Origin: Glycine soja
Taxonomy: Eukaryota > Streptophyta > Magnoliopsida > Fabales > Fabaceae
Direction of reading: 5' to 3'
Length of the DNA: 64,000 nt
Assembly: GCF_004193775.1 (NCBI RefSeq)
Contig: NC_041020.1
Coordinates: 5,413,657-5,477,656, forward strand
Position numbers and translations under genes: made by a program. Shown piece by piece: positions 1-13,107 of the stretch. Positions within the stretch are counted from its first letter, which is position 1, and every line of letters begins with the position of its first letter. The notes under the pieces were generated by a model, which made no database searches, was not told the DNA's origin, and worked only from the letters and a program-made list of their open reading frames with translations.

Positions 1-2638
1 TGAAAATTTAGTAAGTTTCTAATCCTTATATTTTTAAAAAAATGACATGATATTAGTTTCAAAACTTAAAACATGTATTCTACTGCAATATAATGACAAA
101 AAACATTACATTTTTGTAGCAATTGAATTTCAAGATATTTTATCCAAGTATAAAATAGGACACTTAAATTTTGTATCTTGGCCTTTTTTTTGGTATTAAA
201 AGTGATGACCCTGACCTCAACCTTGTACTTCCACATTTATTTCCAACTATTCTCACTTTTTAGCTCATAATTTTTCGTTTTGAAGTTCAACTACTTTTTG
301 GCCTCAACATATTCTAGTAACAGATTCTTATTATGTAGTACAAGGTGTAATACAAAATCTCCACATGAGTTGTATTTTCTTGTCTTCATAACAAAGTAGA
401 ATGTTGCTTGGGACACCCTCATAACACAAGCATTAAGAGGATTTTAGCTTATTGGTGTTTCTCCCTCTCAATTCCTTAGACAGCTGTATATAGATATGAT
501 GCTTTTGAAACATTTGAGTAGATTGAGAGCTTTCAGCTTCACTTTTTCTCATAAGATGTGCAAGTCTATCAGAACAAAGATTTAGGAGAGTGAATAACCA
601 TATTGCCCTTGCAATATGTAGGAATTGACAAAGACTCCCCCATGTGTATCTGATTTTGGATTGGACAGTGACTCATATTTTAGGTTCATGCAATTTTTTA
701 TTTTTTATTTTTGTAAATTAATTGGCTTGTCTCAAAGGTAATTAGGTAATGGAAAGGGAATCTCACTCAGGGAAATGTACTTTGAAAGCCAGGGAGAAAA
801 GGACGGATCATAGAATGTATCCATATTTTTATCCACATAGTTGAAAAAATCTTGTGACATGGATCTTGCTAATTATCATGATTTTTAGCTTAAGCTTCAG
901 GTTAGAATTTTCATTTGGTAAAAAAAATAAGGTCAATTTTCATGAAAGCTCTACGAGATATACTTTCTTAGAAGAGATGTCCTAGCATGTTGTACCATAT
1001 GCCACGTACGTTCTCACCGTTTAATAATGCATATTAAGTATGCTACCACAAATATATGTATACTTTATAACACTAGAAAAAGAAATCAAATTAATATGAA
1101 ATAAATAGGAGTTTAATTTTATATAATGTAATAAAGATTTTTACATTATCAAACAAATAAAAAACCATGTCAAGTATATGATGTTCAAGACAGTTATATA
1201 AAAATGAACAAACTATATATAACAATTAATGTTATCAATATATTTAAATTAAATTCACAAAATATTGGGTAGGAAAAAGATGTACGTTCACAAAATATTC
1301 ACAAAAGGAAGAGAGAGATGTAGTAAGGTAGTTACTAGGGATAAGAAATACACGTATAGTTCTTGAATGGCAAGCAGAAGTCCTTGTCAAAGATGGAACA
1401 TGAAATAAAACAACCAAAATTTATCCATACAATTAAGTTATCTTAACATTGCATAGGAACTCTGGACTCATCTTTTACCTTTTTGTGTTCTTCTGTAATT
1501 AATCCTCATTCATAGTATCTTTAAAGATGCAACCAACTTTTAACAAGAACTTCTGATTAATAACAGTCTTCAAAGTACTGCAACTTAATAGCAATTATCA
1601 TCATTGAGCACTAAATTCCACAGGTTAAAAGTAAATTAAAGAAGATTAAAAAATTAAAGTTCTTGTACTTAACATCTCAAAGTCATTAAATCAAATATTT
1701 GACTCAGTTGAGTAAGTATAATGTATGTTGTTATAAATATAAGATATGTTTAATTCTTGTAAATAAAAAAGTAATCAACTATCATCTTGTTAATTAATTC
1801 CTCGAGATATCAAATTTATTTAAATTAAAGAATTAATATCTCTCCACAAATGTTATTCTATACGAATGGATAATGAGAATCATATAATTGTGTCCCAACC
1901 ATCTTATGCCATGTTTGATATGTTTGACAGAATGAGAGTTGTAATCTCCAATGTACGGCAATGATAAAATTATGGCATGAAAAGAAATAAATAAATAAAA
2001 AAAGGGCATTGCTTTGTTGGGAGGTGTACAATTTTTGCTTCAGAAGTATGCCAATGAGTGGTTAGCCTCCCTAATGAAACTCATGCAAAGAATGTAAGTT
2101 ACACACAACTATATAAAACAATTTAAAAATTAACAAACATTTTTGTGTCAAGCGTGCGACACTTTTGCCATTATATTAAACACTATATAGGTAGCATAGT
2201 TTCTCTCTCTCTCTCTCTCTAGTCTCAACACACGTGAATTTGAAGTTTAAAAACCAATAGTGAGAAAGAGAGTATTATGTGAAGTGGAAGCAAAATTGTT
2301 TCTGTTCCATACAATAAAAGACTATGATTACCTTGTGAGTGAAGTAAAATGTATCGAAAAAGACAAGAATTGAGTCAAAGACAAGAAGACCAACCATCTC
2401 TACTCTCCCTCTCTTATCACTCTCTCTTTCTCTAGGGTTAAAGGAGGTCCCCTCCAATCCGTTTTCCACTCTACCTATCAACCAACAAATAAACACAATC
2501 CCAATCTCTCTCTCTCTCTCTCTCTCTCTTCCCTCATATTCATATTTTAAGCAAACCCCACAAACCATCATCATCATCATTATTTACCATTCCCACCCCA
2601 TGAAGCCTTCTCTTTGTCCCTCAAAACCATCATTCACC
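1..2638. other. Intergenic DNA upstream of the MYB gene
   Basis: AT-rich DNA without a convincing coding frame on either strand. Short CT microsatellites occur near 2203-2220 and 2503-2529 and fall in the probable promoter or 5' leader of the MYB gene. No transposon ends were recognised here. Confidence 0.6.
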
Positions 2639-2648
2639 CTATATAGCT
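2639..2648 (+). promoter_or_regulatory. Candidate TATA box of the MYB46/83-like gene
   Basis: The string CTATATAG lies about 110 bp upstream of the chosen ATG at 2755. That leaves room for a leader of roughly 80 bp, and CT-rich tracts lie just upstream, as in many plant promoters. Position and composition are the only evidence. Confidence 0.4.
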
Positions 2649-2754
2649 TTCTCATAGATCTCTATCACGAACCACTTCATAAAACAAGAAACTCAAGGGC
2701 TTCACATTTCATAGAGCTCTCACACCACATTATCACCACTTGGTTTTGTGGCAA

Positions 2755-3203
2755 ATGAGGAAACCTGATATGATGGGAAAAGACAAAATCAACAACAACA
2801 TTAAGAGCAAGCTAAGGAAGGGTTTGTGGTCACCTGAGGAAGATGAGAAGCTCCTAAGGTATATGATCACTAAGGGACAAGGGTGTTGGAGTGACATTGC
2901 TAGGAATGCTGGTCTTCAAAGGTGCGGCAAAAGTTGCCGTCTTCGTTGGATTAACTACTTGAGACCTGATCTCAAACGTGGTGCATTTTCACCTCAAGAG
3001 GAAGAAGTCATCATTCACTTGCACTCCATTCTTGGCAACAGGTACCCTTCTCTTAATATTCATTTCCTTTCTTGCATTTGCTATAGTTTCTTACATCTAA
3101 GTTCATTCCCTTCCTTGCATTGCTATTATACATACTTTCTTACCTCGAAGTCCATTTCCTTAATTGCATTGCTATATAGTTTCATACAACATCCAGTTAA
3201 ATC

Positions 3204-3247
<44 letters not shown>

Positions 3248-5006
3248 CCTACTACTATAATTATAAATAAGAATGCCTTCAATTCATTGGTGCAATCATG
3301 AGGTTTTTTCTCTTAAGAAAAAAAAAAGAAATTGATCACTGAATATATATAGGGTTTAGATAAACTTTTGGAGCATATTTAACTACATAAAATTAAATGA
3401 CGTAGCCTAAAAGCATGTCAGGGGTTTTGCCTTAACTATCATGGTCTAGCTTTCTGATTAAGGATGAGCCTGACCCATAATATATTTCACTATTCACTAG
3501 TAATCTTTGAAAATCTTTGCTAAACCATCAATTATTAAATATTAGAGTCCTGTCTTCCATCAAGTTGATGTATTATAACATATAAATGGTTAACAATTAA
3601 TACTTTTTCGACACAACTTTTATTTACTAAGATTTATTGAAGCTCACAAGATGGCGCAGATATTACTCTTTATTTAATAAGTCTTATGCACTCTAAAGCA
3701 TGAATACATCATTTTGTGACTAGTACTTGTAATGGATTTATTTAGGTACTTATAAGAACATGTATTTTTTTATTTTAAAAAAAGGCAACTGGCTTGAATA
3801 TGACTTCAATTAAACTAAGTGTGACATGAGCTATGATTAGGGTCACCACATATACTAGTTAAATATTTTCTTTCCAACAGATTGATAGTTTTTTTTATAG
3901 TTAAAAATAAATATTTTTACATTTTCATTTTTGTTGTTTCCCTACTTAATCAAGTTTTTTGATCATATTCTTACAAGTGAGATGTGATAAGTGAGTTTAT
4001 TAATATCTTTCATGAGTTTAATGTCTATATATTAGTTATATTTGACAAATTATTTTAGTTAATTTTTAATTTTTTTTGTTAGCTAAAACTTTATTTGATT
4101 GTTTATAAATAAGTTTTTTTTAGTAATTTTTTTCATTTTTAATTTTTTATTGAAGTAGTATTTTTAAATCGTTAATTATTAACTAATTTTTAAATTTTTT
4201 AAATTTTATCCTTTTTTATCCTAACAATATTTATTAAAATTTCTTATTATCCTTTTTATATAAATAAAACAAAGTTTCCTTATTTATTTGTTTTCTTTCA
4301 CTCATTCCACCTACACATTTTTATATTACACTATTCGTTTTAACTATTAAAGTATTTATAATATTTAAATTATTATTTCAACATTAAACTTCACAGGAAT
4401 TGATAATGATAGGTGCTAGATTTATTTTATTTTCTATCATTTTTTGAATAATTTTATATTAGACATTTTATTTTAACTATTACATTAATTAACATAATAA
4501 AAATATCATATCTAATTAAGCGTATGTTTTTTTCCTATACATTAAATTTGATTAAAAGTATTTTAAGACATAGTATAAGATTAATAGTAAAATACATAAT
4601 ATAAAAAATATAATCATTGAAACTAAAAATGTAATGAAAATAATTTGTTTATATATAAAAAATTACAATAGTTTAAAATTAATTAAAAAATTGAAATTGC
4701 AACACCCCAAAATGTATTTTTATTCATAAAATAAAATTGAAAATTATATAAAAATTTCAAATAAATATGTTCATATTTGTCATTTTATATTTTTAATTAC
4801 TTCAATAGATGATTTAACCAAACACTTATGATTTAATAATGTAGCTTAAAAGCTTTTTGTTAACTTTCAGCTTTCAGTTTTGAATTTTTAATTAATTTTT
4901 CCGTTAATTTTTTCAAACATAATCATTGTTTAGATAAAGAACTTTTCACTATCAAATAATCAATTAATCGATTAAAAACACTTTATGATGATTATGATGG
5001 AACGAG

Positions 5007-5074
<68 letters not shown>

Positions 5075-5479
5075 AAAATTTTCTTTTATTGTAAATATTT
5101 TCTCAAATTAAATTTATGTGCTTTAAAAATTACTATCTCTGTTTTTAAATATAATATTTTTTAATTATTCTTGTCCCTTTTTATAAGATTTTTTTAAGTT
5201 GTATTTTTCATTTAATTATTTTTTACCAAAATACCCTTAGCTAGTTTTAAATAAATGCTATTTATTAAAATTATAATTCATTATCTCTCATATCTTGATT
5301 GGATAAAAAGATTAACACACATTCATTAATTATATGAGAAAGTAATTAAGTGGTAGGAGAGATTATAAAATCTCTATATTTTTAAGGATAATTTTGATAA
5401 AATAACATAAATTGTTAACAAATTTATGCTACTAACTATATTAATCAATTTTTTTTAAAGGATATCAATAAGTTAAAAA

Positions 5480-5523
<44 letters not shown>

Positions 5524-6506
5524 ATATTTAACATACTAGTATCTCTTAATTTTCTATACCATATTCTGTACCTGTAATTGTAACAGGCACTCATATTGTT
5601 ACATAAGTTACATAGTTTCATCAAACTTGATAACCAATAATATTAAGGTTGGTCGGTAAAAAGTATATTGAAATCTATATATGTTGTTAGCATTTTCATT
5701 GTAATATATTTTGGATGTTATTGCCTTTTGTTTTCTCTTCTTTTAAGTTTTAACCATTTCCAAGTTGTAAATTAAATCTCAGATGGTCTCAAATTGCCGC
5801 ACGTCTCCCTGGTCGCACAGACAATGAGATCAAGAATTTCTGGAACTCCACACTGAAGAAAAGGTTGAAAATGAACAACAATAACTCCACTTTATCACCA
5901 AACAATAGTGACTCATCAGGGCCTAAAGATGTCAATGTCATGGGTGGAATCATGTCCATGAACGAGCATGACCTCATGACCATGTGCATGGACTCCTCCT
6001 CATCAACATCATCATCATCATGCATGCAATCCATGCATGCCACCAACATGGTACTAACTAACCCCTTTCCCTTGTTGCCCAACAACCGTTATGACATGAT
6101 GACCGGTGCAACCGGTTTCCTTGACAACATGGCTGCTGCATGCTTAACCCAAGTTGGCATGGTAGATCATGATCATGGGGTTGTTCATGGGACATTGGAG
6201 CCTAATAAAACGCGTTTAGGAAGCGACTTTTCCCTTCCTCCACTAGAAAGTAGAAGCATTGAGGACAATAGTAGTACCCCAATTGATCATGTGAAAAGCC
6301 ATAACAACAACAACCACTTCAAGAATAGTTGCTTCAATAACACTGATCATTACCATCATATTCAAAGCTCCAACAACGTAGTTGTAGAGGATTTGTTTGG
6401 GTTTGGAAATCATGGGCAAGGGGAAAACTTTAGAATGGGAGAATGGGACCTTGAGGGCTTGATGCAAGACATTTCCTATTTTCCTTCCCTTGATTTCCAA
6501 GTTTAA
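2755..6506 (+). CDS. R2R3-MYB transcription factor, MYB46/MYB83-like (two coding exons)
   Basis: Predicted nuclear DNA-binding protein of 336 aa from exons 2755-3041 and 5783-6506. The donor GT is at 3042 and the acceptor AG at 5781-5782; a phase-2 junction completes an Arg codon and joins GNR to [20 protein letters not shown]. The R2 repeat (about residues 22-70) carries Trp at 25, 45 and 65. R3 (about 75-124) has Phe in place of the first Trp and then Trp97 and Trp116. The N-terminus MRKP and the R2R3 sequence resemble Arabidopsis MYB46 and MYB83, master switches for secondary-wall cellulose, xylan and lignin genes (family knowledge). The C-terminal part is rich in Asn, Ser, His and Met and ends in an acidic/aromatic stretch ([13 protein letters not shown]), a likely activation region. 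The frame is open upstream of 2755, but 2755 is the first ATG and matches the MYB46 start. Only the second of the two introns usual in R2R3-MYB genes is present. Whether it is the MYB46 or MYB83 copy cannot be decided here. Confidence 0.93.
3207..3242. repeat. (TA)n microsatellite in the MYB intron
   Basis: About 18 TA units in the 5' part of the MYB intron, likely length-polymorphic between accessions. Confidence 0.9.
5008..5071. repeat. (AT)n microsatellite in the MYB intron
   Basis: About 32 AT units, the longest of three (AT)n tracts in this intron. Confidence 0.9.
5484..5518. repeat. (AT)n microsatellite in the MYB intron
   Basis: About 17 AT units, roughly 265 bp upstream of the exon 2 acceptor. 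The 350 bp before it resemble a decayed MITE, with a 'ctctgtttttaaatataat'-like edge, but a matching second end was not found. Confidence 0.85.
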
Positions 6507-7924
6507 GTGTGTGTTTGGATCCAAGTTGTCATGAACAGTAAATGCTACAATTTGTAGCTTCTGCATTGACATGACTTATTGATATGTTCCAAACACACTT
6601 TAAATGTTAGTATTTCTTTCAAATTCGATCTAATTCTTCACCTCTTTTTTTCTTTTTTTTGTCTCCGTCCTTCCAATTTTCAATTCCTTCAAAAGTATCA
6701 TGCAAACAAATGAGTTAAGGATACTGGTTAAAGAATTAATAATAATAATAATAAAGAAATTTCATTTAAAATTATGATATAAACGCATTAGACGTTATAT
6801 ATGTAAAAGTGGACTGATAACATTTTTTCCACAAATTTTTCTAGTTTAATTTTTTAACCAGTACCTTAGAAATACTTGTTTGCAGTCTCCCTAAAAAATA
6901 TAAGCAAACACAAAGCCTTTTTACCTCTTATTTCTTTATCTTCTTTTTACTCATTGTTTCCTCTTTTCTTGCTTTACAAAAACTGTAACCCAATTGTCAA
7001 CTGTGCTAGTTTTAGTTGTGCAACTAAAATTGCAGTGTACACGTGTATAGGGTGGGCCTGGGATATTTCTAGCGTTGTTTTTGTCATGGCTATTTCCATG
7101 TATATTTCATATGTCATTTTCCGGCTGGGAATAGGACTTTGGTGCAATAATGTCAAAGAGAAATGTGAATAGTCATCATTTAGAATGTCAAGAGCAAAAT
7201 AAAGCTCAGTTGAAATTGTATGTAGCATTGTGTATAACACAAGGAATAATATGTGGAGTTGTTGTTATTTTGTGCTAGATAAATATAGATCTAGCATAAA
7301 GGACGATGTAAACACACCAATAAATATCAACTTTGAAATTCATTCACCTTTCTCTCTCATATTGTGTGGTTATTATATATTCTTGCGTTTGCTAGATAAA
7401 GGGTAATGTAAATTAAGGAAATTAAACTATTGATAATATATTAAATTTAAAATGTGACTTATTGTGTTGATACCTAAGTTATTATGTCATCAACCTAGCT
7501 ATACACTTGTGTCATATATATTATCACCAAATTTTGCCTATATGCATGTCACCTAAAGGTGTTAATTATCGTATCAACTTTCCAAATTTTTAGTCTTTTT
7601 TATTAATGCATGAAACGTGCACCACTAAGAATTGATCCAATTCACCATGCCAAAAAGGTGAAAATGAATATTTTAAATCTCCGGGAAAAAAAACTTCGTT
7701 GACGTACGCATAGATAATTTTATTTTGGCATCGGCCTTAACATATTTATTGATCAACGTACTATCAATTGAACAAATATGTAAAAACAAATTATTACACA
7801 GTTTTCACATCTATTGATGATAAATAAGTGATCATGTAGTATATATTTCAGGCTTTACATTAAGTGTGATCATGGCAGTGACACACGATACAAGTTTCAA
7901 AGAATAAATTTCTGAAGCTCACAG
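6507..7924. other. Intergenic DNA downstream of MYB
   Basis: Contains the 3' UTR of the MYB gene and AT-rich DNA. Short open frames near 6876-7240 have no recognisable domain and no plant-like gene structure. Nothing else is supported. Confidence 0.6.
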
Positions 7925-10900
7925 CGTGTTTACTGTATACCACCGTGCTTTTTTCACTCGCCTTACAAGGACCTACCGGACTATCGGCTTTCTATAGTCA
8001 TCTTCCTCTCCTCTTTTCACTCGCAGGAACCAAAGACTTCCTTGAGTGGTAAATTCTCAGGAGCACCTTCCCAGAAACTTTCTATTTTAGCACGATTCTC
8101 GCTTTTATTTTTCGGCATATCCAATGATTTTGCAAAGTGAGAAATCCAGTTAGAAGTAGATTGAAATCGAACCAATTTATTAGTAGGAAGTACAAATAAT
8201 TTATGCTTCTCCAGCATACATTTAAATTGACGAGTCGTCAACATTGTTTTGTTTGTTGTTTGTTTCGGGTAATAATACAGGTCTTTTGCCGCCATCTTTG
8301 GCGTGTGTCGCACCTTGACTAGTTATTCCCCTCAGTTGGCGCATGTCTGTTCTGTTTGTAACCCGTACCATTACAGCACTTCTTGTCACACTTCTGTCTT
8401 TCATAAATAAGACACTCATGACATTGGTACGAGCTAGAGAGCATTGAGTGCTAAAAGACTCCCAACTGAAAGGTCTAGTATCCCTGGAGTAGGGTCGCGT
8501 CCCACATATTATTCCCTAAAGGTAGGTGGGTAGTGGGTATGTCTTTTTACCCGTCTGGAAGGAATCAAAGACTTATTTAAAGCACGGAGCCTGCTCCGAA
8601 AATGCTGTGAGAAAGAGGATCTGTTGGTTTAGGAAAACTATAACTTTTGGTTCATGAAGAAGCGGCCCCTCCGCATCAAGATAGTCAATCGATAGAGGTG
8701 TTGGGGTCTTCTTCCTCAAATCGGTTATCGGTGAAATGACTCTCATTGGTTGGAAGTACCAAAGACTCCCTAGCTTCCTGAAAACAAAAGTAAGAGCATC
8801 TTCTCCTTCAATTGCGCTAACAGCTCAAATAGCAACGATGGTAATGACGATAGCTTTACAGGAATTGCTTTCTTTAGGGATTCTATTTGAAAACAGTATA
8901 ATGCCACATCTGACTCAACAGCTTCTTCTTCCTTTTCTGATTCATGTGCAAAAGCCCTTCAACTATATGCAAGCACTTTTCTTGCTGTAGAAAGTCTAAA
9001 GTATCGCAAGTAAGGCAGCAAGAAGAAGAGGAGGCTCGGCCATTAACAGTTGCGTTAGAATTGCCTTTCCATCCGCCGCTGAAGAAAGAATCTCACCCTT
9101 CAGCTGTCCCTACTATTCGACATTTCCCTGAGGAGTCAATCAGTGAGGGAGGGAAGATTCAAGACTGAACAGCCTTCCAACTCCATTCTCTATCCTCCAA
9201 ATCAATCGCTTATAACCTTTGAAAAGCTTTCATTGGAACTTCCCCTTTCCCGATCAATAGGCTGTTAGGGCTTTAGCCCAAGAACCCGATGCCCATTCAA
9301 TAGAAGAAGTTGTTCGACCTTCGGAACCTGGTTATGAGATTCGTTGTTCGATCTTGAAGCAAGCATTTATCGTCCAGCCGGAGGAATAGTCGTTATTTCA
9401 CCATTTGAATAACCTTGAAAAAAGCCTTCCTCAGCAGAGAACAGAGAGGTACTACCTACTTTCTTCCATTTTCATTTTCTGACTGCTGTCTTAAACCTTT
9501 CTACTTTAACACAGGCACCTAATACATCAGGGACAGAAGTTTGACCGAATCTTGCAGCACCCCAACCACCTTTGGAGGAAAGCCAGATGGGACCAATCGA
9601 GGAAGCAGATCCAATTCCAACAACTGAACCCATTTTTGTTCAAGTTCCAAGGGCTGAGCACCAAGAAGAAATAGAGCATCAACCCGAGGAAATGAATCCT
9701 AACCGGGATGGGATAAAAGGACCTCTGATTGTAGAGCCAGAAGCCAACCATGGGGAATCAGTGACACCAAGCAATGATGCTCAAATCGCTCCGCTGCAAC
9801 GACTCTCATTTCAGATGAGCATTCTTCTCAAGTTGGCGAAGGTGTCCGATCTACTAGCTCTACTCCAACCAATCCGGAGACTACAAGACCTTCATCTCAA
9901 TCTCCACCGGTTCCCACGGAAAGCAAAGCATTACCTAAGGTGGATCATTTATCTATCAAAACTCCTTCCAGTTTGCCATAAACCTTCTTGGCTAACTGTT
10001 GACATCATCTTCAATCTCAGACTATTGGGATTGGAGCAAGAGTGGAAGAAAGAAAGTTGTCTTTATCTTCTCCTCCAACCGGTACCTCCTCCCGACATGA
10101 AGGAATGCCCGATAATCGGGGGCTAGTATGTCCTTTCAGTTCAGGTCTGGGGAACGCCGATCAAAGAAATCCTATACTGCTTGGTGTTGATTCGGCAATT
10201 TGCGTCTAGTGGGGAGCTTTGTCATCTCAAAGAATAAGCGTATCTTCCCTTGCATGCGGATCTGAAAGTCGTGGATCTCCTGATGGCCGGTAGCTGCTTT
10301 CTGCTCTCCTTATTAGTGCCAACCAACTCTGCTAGGTATAGGTAGGGAGTCTTCTACAAGTCGCATTACTGGTCGATGACCTGATTTTGGAAGCTGTCGA
10401 GATGCCTGCCTTTCCTGGGGGAACCCTTCCTTGCATTCTATTATTGTATTCGCTTCAATCGCTCCCGAATCGGCAGATCAAAGATCGGAATACCAGCCTT
10501 TAACTGCTAGAGGTGGATTGGTTGAGAGGCCAAATGCTATTTGCTTGCTTCTCCTGTTCGCTCTAGTTCACCTGGTTTACAACGGTCTGTTTGCTAGGTT
10601 TTTTTTAGACAAGGGCTAAGGGCGAGTCATCCCTCTTAGCAGCTCTTTCCTAATCAATTCGCTTTTGTGCTCTCCCAAAACAGCGGAAAGACTTTTAATA
10701 ATTCCACCTACTAGTGATCTCATGAAAGGGAAGACTTTTAAACAAGACTTTCTTTCTCTTGCACCACGCCGGAACGTATGGACACTGCCTAAAGTTAAGT
10801 AAGAAGGAATCGGGGTGGCTAGCTTTCCTGCTTATGTGCTTGTTATTAAGAAGATAGAAAAGATATAGCTATCTCCCGTAGGCTACTCTTTAGAGCGTTT

Positions 10901-11254
10901 CACTCGTTTAAGGAAGACTAAGAACAGGGTTTACGAACAGGGGTTATTCCCATATATCTTATATGGATGGATGTGACTTTTGTGCTTCATTTAGTTTTGC
11001 GTATCAGTAAAGTTTCAGGTCTGTGCCTGAGGCCTGGACCAGAAAGCTTTAATGGCGGGGGCAGAAACGGAAGCAAGTACGAATAGATGAAGGCCCAGAA
11101 TAGCCAAGCCAAAGGGGTCCTATTAAGTAAGTGGTCCAATCAGTTGCGTAATGTCCGGTATCGGGAGTCTTTTAGTAATCCACAGATTAGGAACCGAGTG
11201 GGGAAGTGAGCTCTACTCTAAACTCTAAAGGCTGCTCTGCCACCTAGGGGATAG

Positions 11255-11710
11255 GAAACCTATTCCTTTTACCTTGATAGACTTGGAGTTGAGATTTCAG
11301 TCTCAAAGTCTCTGGTCTCTCAAAGTGGTGCTGCTGAGTTTGCCAAAAGATTTCGAGTTAAGAATATAACTTATGATTTATCTCCAGTGTCGATTCGAAA
11401 CTTGCTCAACTCTCATCACTTGCCTGGTACGGTGTTGCTTTTGAATACCTATGGTATCAAACGATTCTCGACGCTAGCAAGGTTGCATTTTTCCTTCATG
11501 CCATTGTCGGGGAAGCTCTTACAGTTTTCGAATAAATGGAAAAAATCCTCGGTTTCCTTTAAGAGGAGGAATGCCAGTACTGATTCTCTGAACTTGAAGC
11601 TCGCTCTTCGACCCGTACCGTACCCTGTACACTCGGCTATTCTCCCGATTATAAGTAAGGCCGATTTCGCTACTTCATATAGGCTACTCTATGAGAGAAG
11701 ACCTGCATAA
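11255..11710 (+). pseudogene. Mitovirus-type RNA-dependent RNA polymerase relic (C-terminal part)
   Basis: One uninterrupted frame of about 150 codons runs from just after a stop at 11252 to a stop at 11708. From about 11270 it resembles the region of mitovirus polymerases that follows the GDD catalytic motif. It has a V-E-I-S segment, a conserved Lys-Ser, an E-F-A-K-R stretch, and then D-L-S-P with a Ser two residues on. The catalytic motifs upstream are missing, so the protein is 5'-truncated and cannot work as a polymerase; there is no proper start codon at the homology edge. Mitoviruses replicate in mitochondria, and their fragments are known in plant mitochondrial genomes (family knowledge), which fits the candidate NUMT around it. 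The assignment is by eye and needs a profile search. Confidence 0.6.
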
Positions 11711-12126
11711 CCTTGTAATTGCCAAACTATAGCTACTGTAACAGAAGTAGAAAGGATAAAGAAGAAACCGGGCATGAGGAGGGGAACAGACGTATAAATA
11801 GAACAGCCAGATAGCAGGAAGAAAAGAGACAATGGACATTAGAATAAAAATGCGCGGCCTGCTTGAACTGATAGCTATTGCGAATCAAGCTTGAGAAAAG
11901 ATAGTGCCTTGTTCACTCAGAGTTCTTTCTGAAACAGAAGATAATGCCCCTACTAAAGCATAAAGCACCAACTGCAGTTATTCCACCAAGAGCGGAAAGA
12001 GCATCGGTTATTTCTTCAATACATAATCTCTCGATCACTGACCTACCAGAGTATAAGAAAGAATGGAAAGAAGCAAAAACCTTGCTTGATGGATTCCCTT
12101 CTAAGCTACGATATTCCAGCTTGCGA

Positions 12127-13107
12127 TCATTTACCCCTATCACAGGGGGTGATGATCCTTCTCCTTGAATTCTCACCTATAACACCAGAACAACCACAGC
12201 CAGAAGAGGCGGGAGTACCTAATACCTGTTCTCGCTCAGTAGTGATTATAACCAAAGGCTTCTTCACCATAGTAGGAGTCTGTTGAATGGCTTTGCCTTT
12301 AACGCTTTCTGACTTCTTACTGTCCAGTTCCTCATTAGTCTTGTCTACTTTCTCAATCACAGCTAATTTGTCCCCAATAACCACATTTTCTTCTTCCTTT
12401 GGCCTCCATTCCTGAGTAATTGTAGCTCTGCTGGACTTGTGCCTCTCCCTATGTACCCCCCTTTTCTTCCTCTTGAATTTTCTGAACAGTAGGTTTAGGC
12501 CTCCATTCATACTCAACCTTCTGTTTAAATTGTTTCCCAGATCCATCCATCATCTAGAAGAATAGAATCTGGAAATTCACCCCCAACCTCCATTTCAATC
12601 AGAATTCTTGCATAAGCCAGTCGTGATCTCTTACTGGTACATTGATCAGTAAATAGAGGTATGCCCAAAAGACTTGCTTGCTATAGCACTAGGGCTATCA
12701 ACACCCCATAATTCCCATGGAAATAGAGGGAGATTGATCCATATTGGGGTCTTGAAAGAAGCATCTATTTTCATCTCCATTCTCTCTCCCCATTCCTTAA
12801 AAATCAAAGGCCTTCTATCAAAAGATACTGGGCCTCCCTCCAATACTTGCAGTTTGCTATCCTCAGAGTCAAACAAAAAGAGGAATAGGTTCTCCTTAAT
12901 CATGTGCACAGAAAGCATACCTTGATCTTTCCATCTATTCAGAGCGAAGCGTTCAATCTTCTTGAATCTAGGCTCCAGACCGTAGACGCAACCTAAGAGA
13001 GCATTCTTCCATCTATCCGCCTCTTTCGCCACTAAGTCTGGCTTCAATTTAGCAACCTTCACCCCATTGTGCACCGATGGCGGAGTGAAAGACAGAGTAG
13101 AGTACAT
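12127..13107 (-). pseudogene. DUF4283 retroelement protein fragment, frameshifted
   Basis: Reading leftward from 13107, about 150 residues match the DUF4283 domain typical of plant LINE-type ORF1 proteins. Landmarks are D-R-W-K-N-A-L near residue 30, a run ending V-L-E-G-G-P, then F-D-R-R-P-L-I and a W-I-N-L-P-L-F-P stretch. Near 12660 the frame breaks. The expected continuation (P-L-F-T-D-Q-C-T, then R-L-A-Y-A-R) appears one frame over, followed by a stop and a further shift into a Lys/Glu-rich tail that stays open to about 12127. The CCHC knuckle usual after this domain was not seen. It is dead as a gene. It sits in the mitochondrial-like block, so it either entered mtDNA before transfer or landed in the NUMT later. 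Confidence 0.7.

Noticed and set aside
2275..2580. Minus-strand frame with Arg-Glu repeats
   Set aside because: It is the shadow of the (CT)n tract in the MYB leader.
5789..6085. Minus-strand frame opposite MYB exon 2
   Set aside because: It is antisense to a confident coding exon and has no domain.
8017..8313. Minus-strand frame of 98 codons in the mtDNA-like block
   Set aside because: No family was recognised and the length is expected by chance at this GC content. It might be a mitochondrial open frame but cannot be supported.
9572..10126. Plus-strand frame of 184 codons in the mtDNA-like block
   Set aside because: It is the longest frame there but starts without ATG, has low-complexity Glu/Pro text and no recognised domain.
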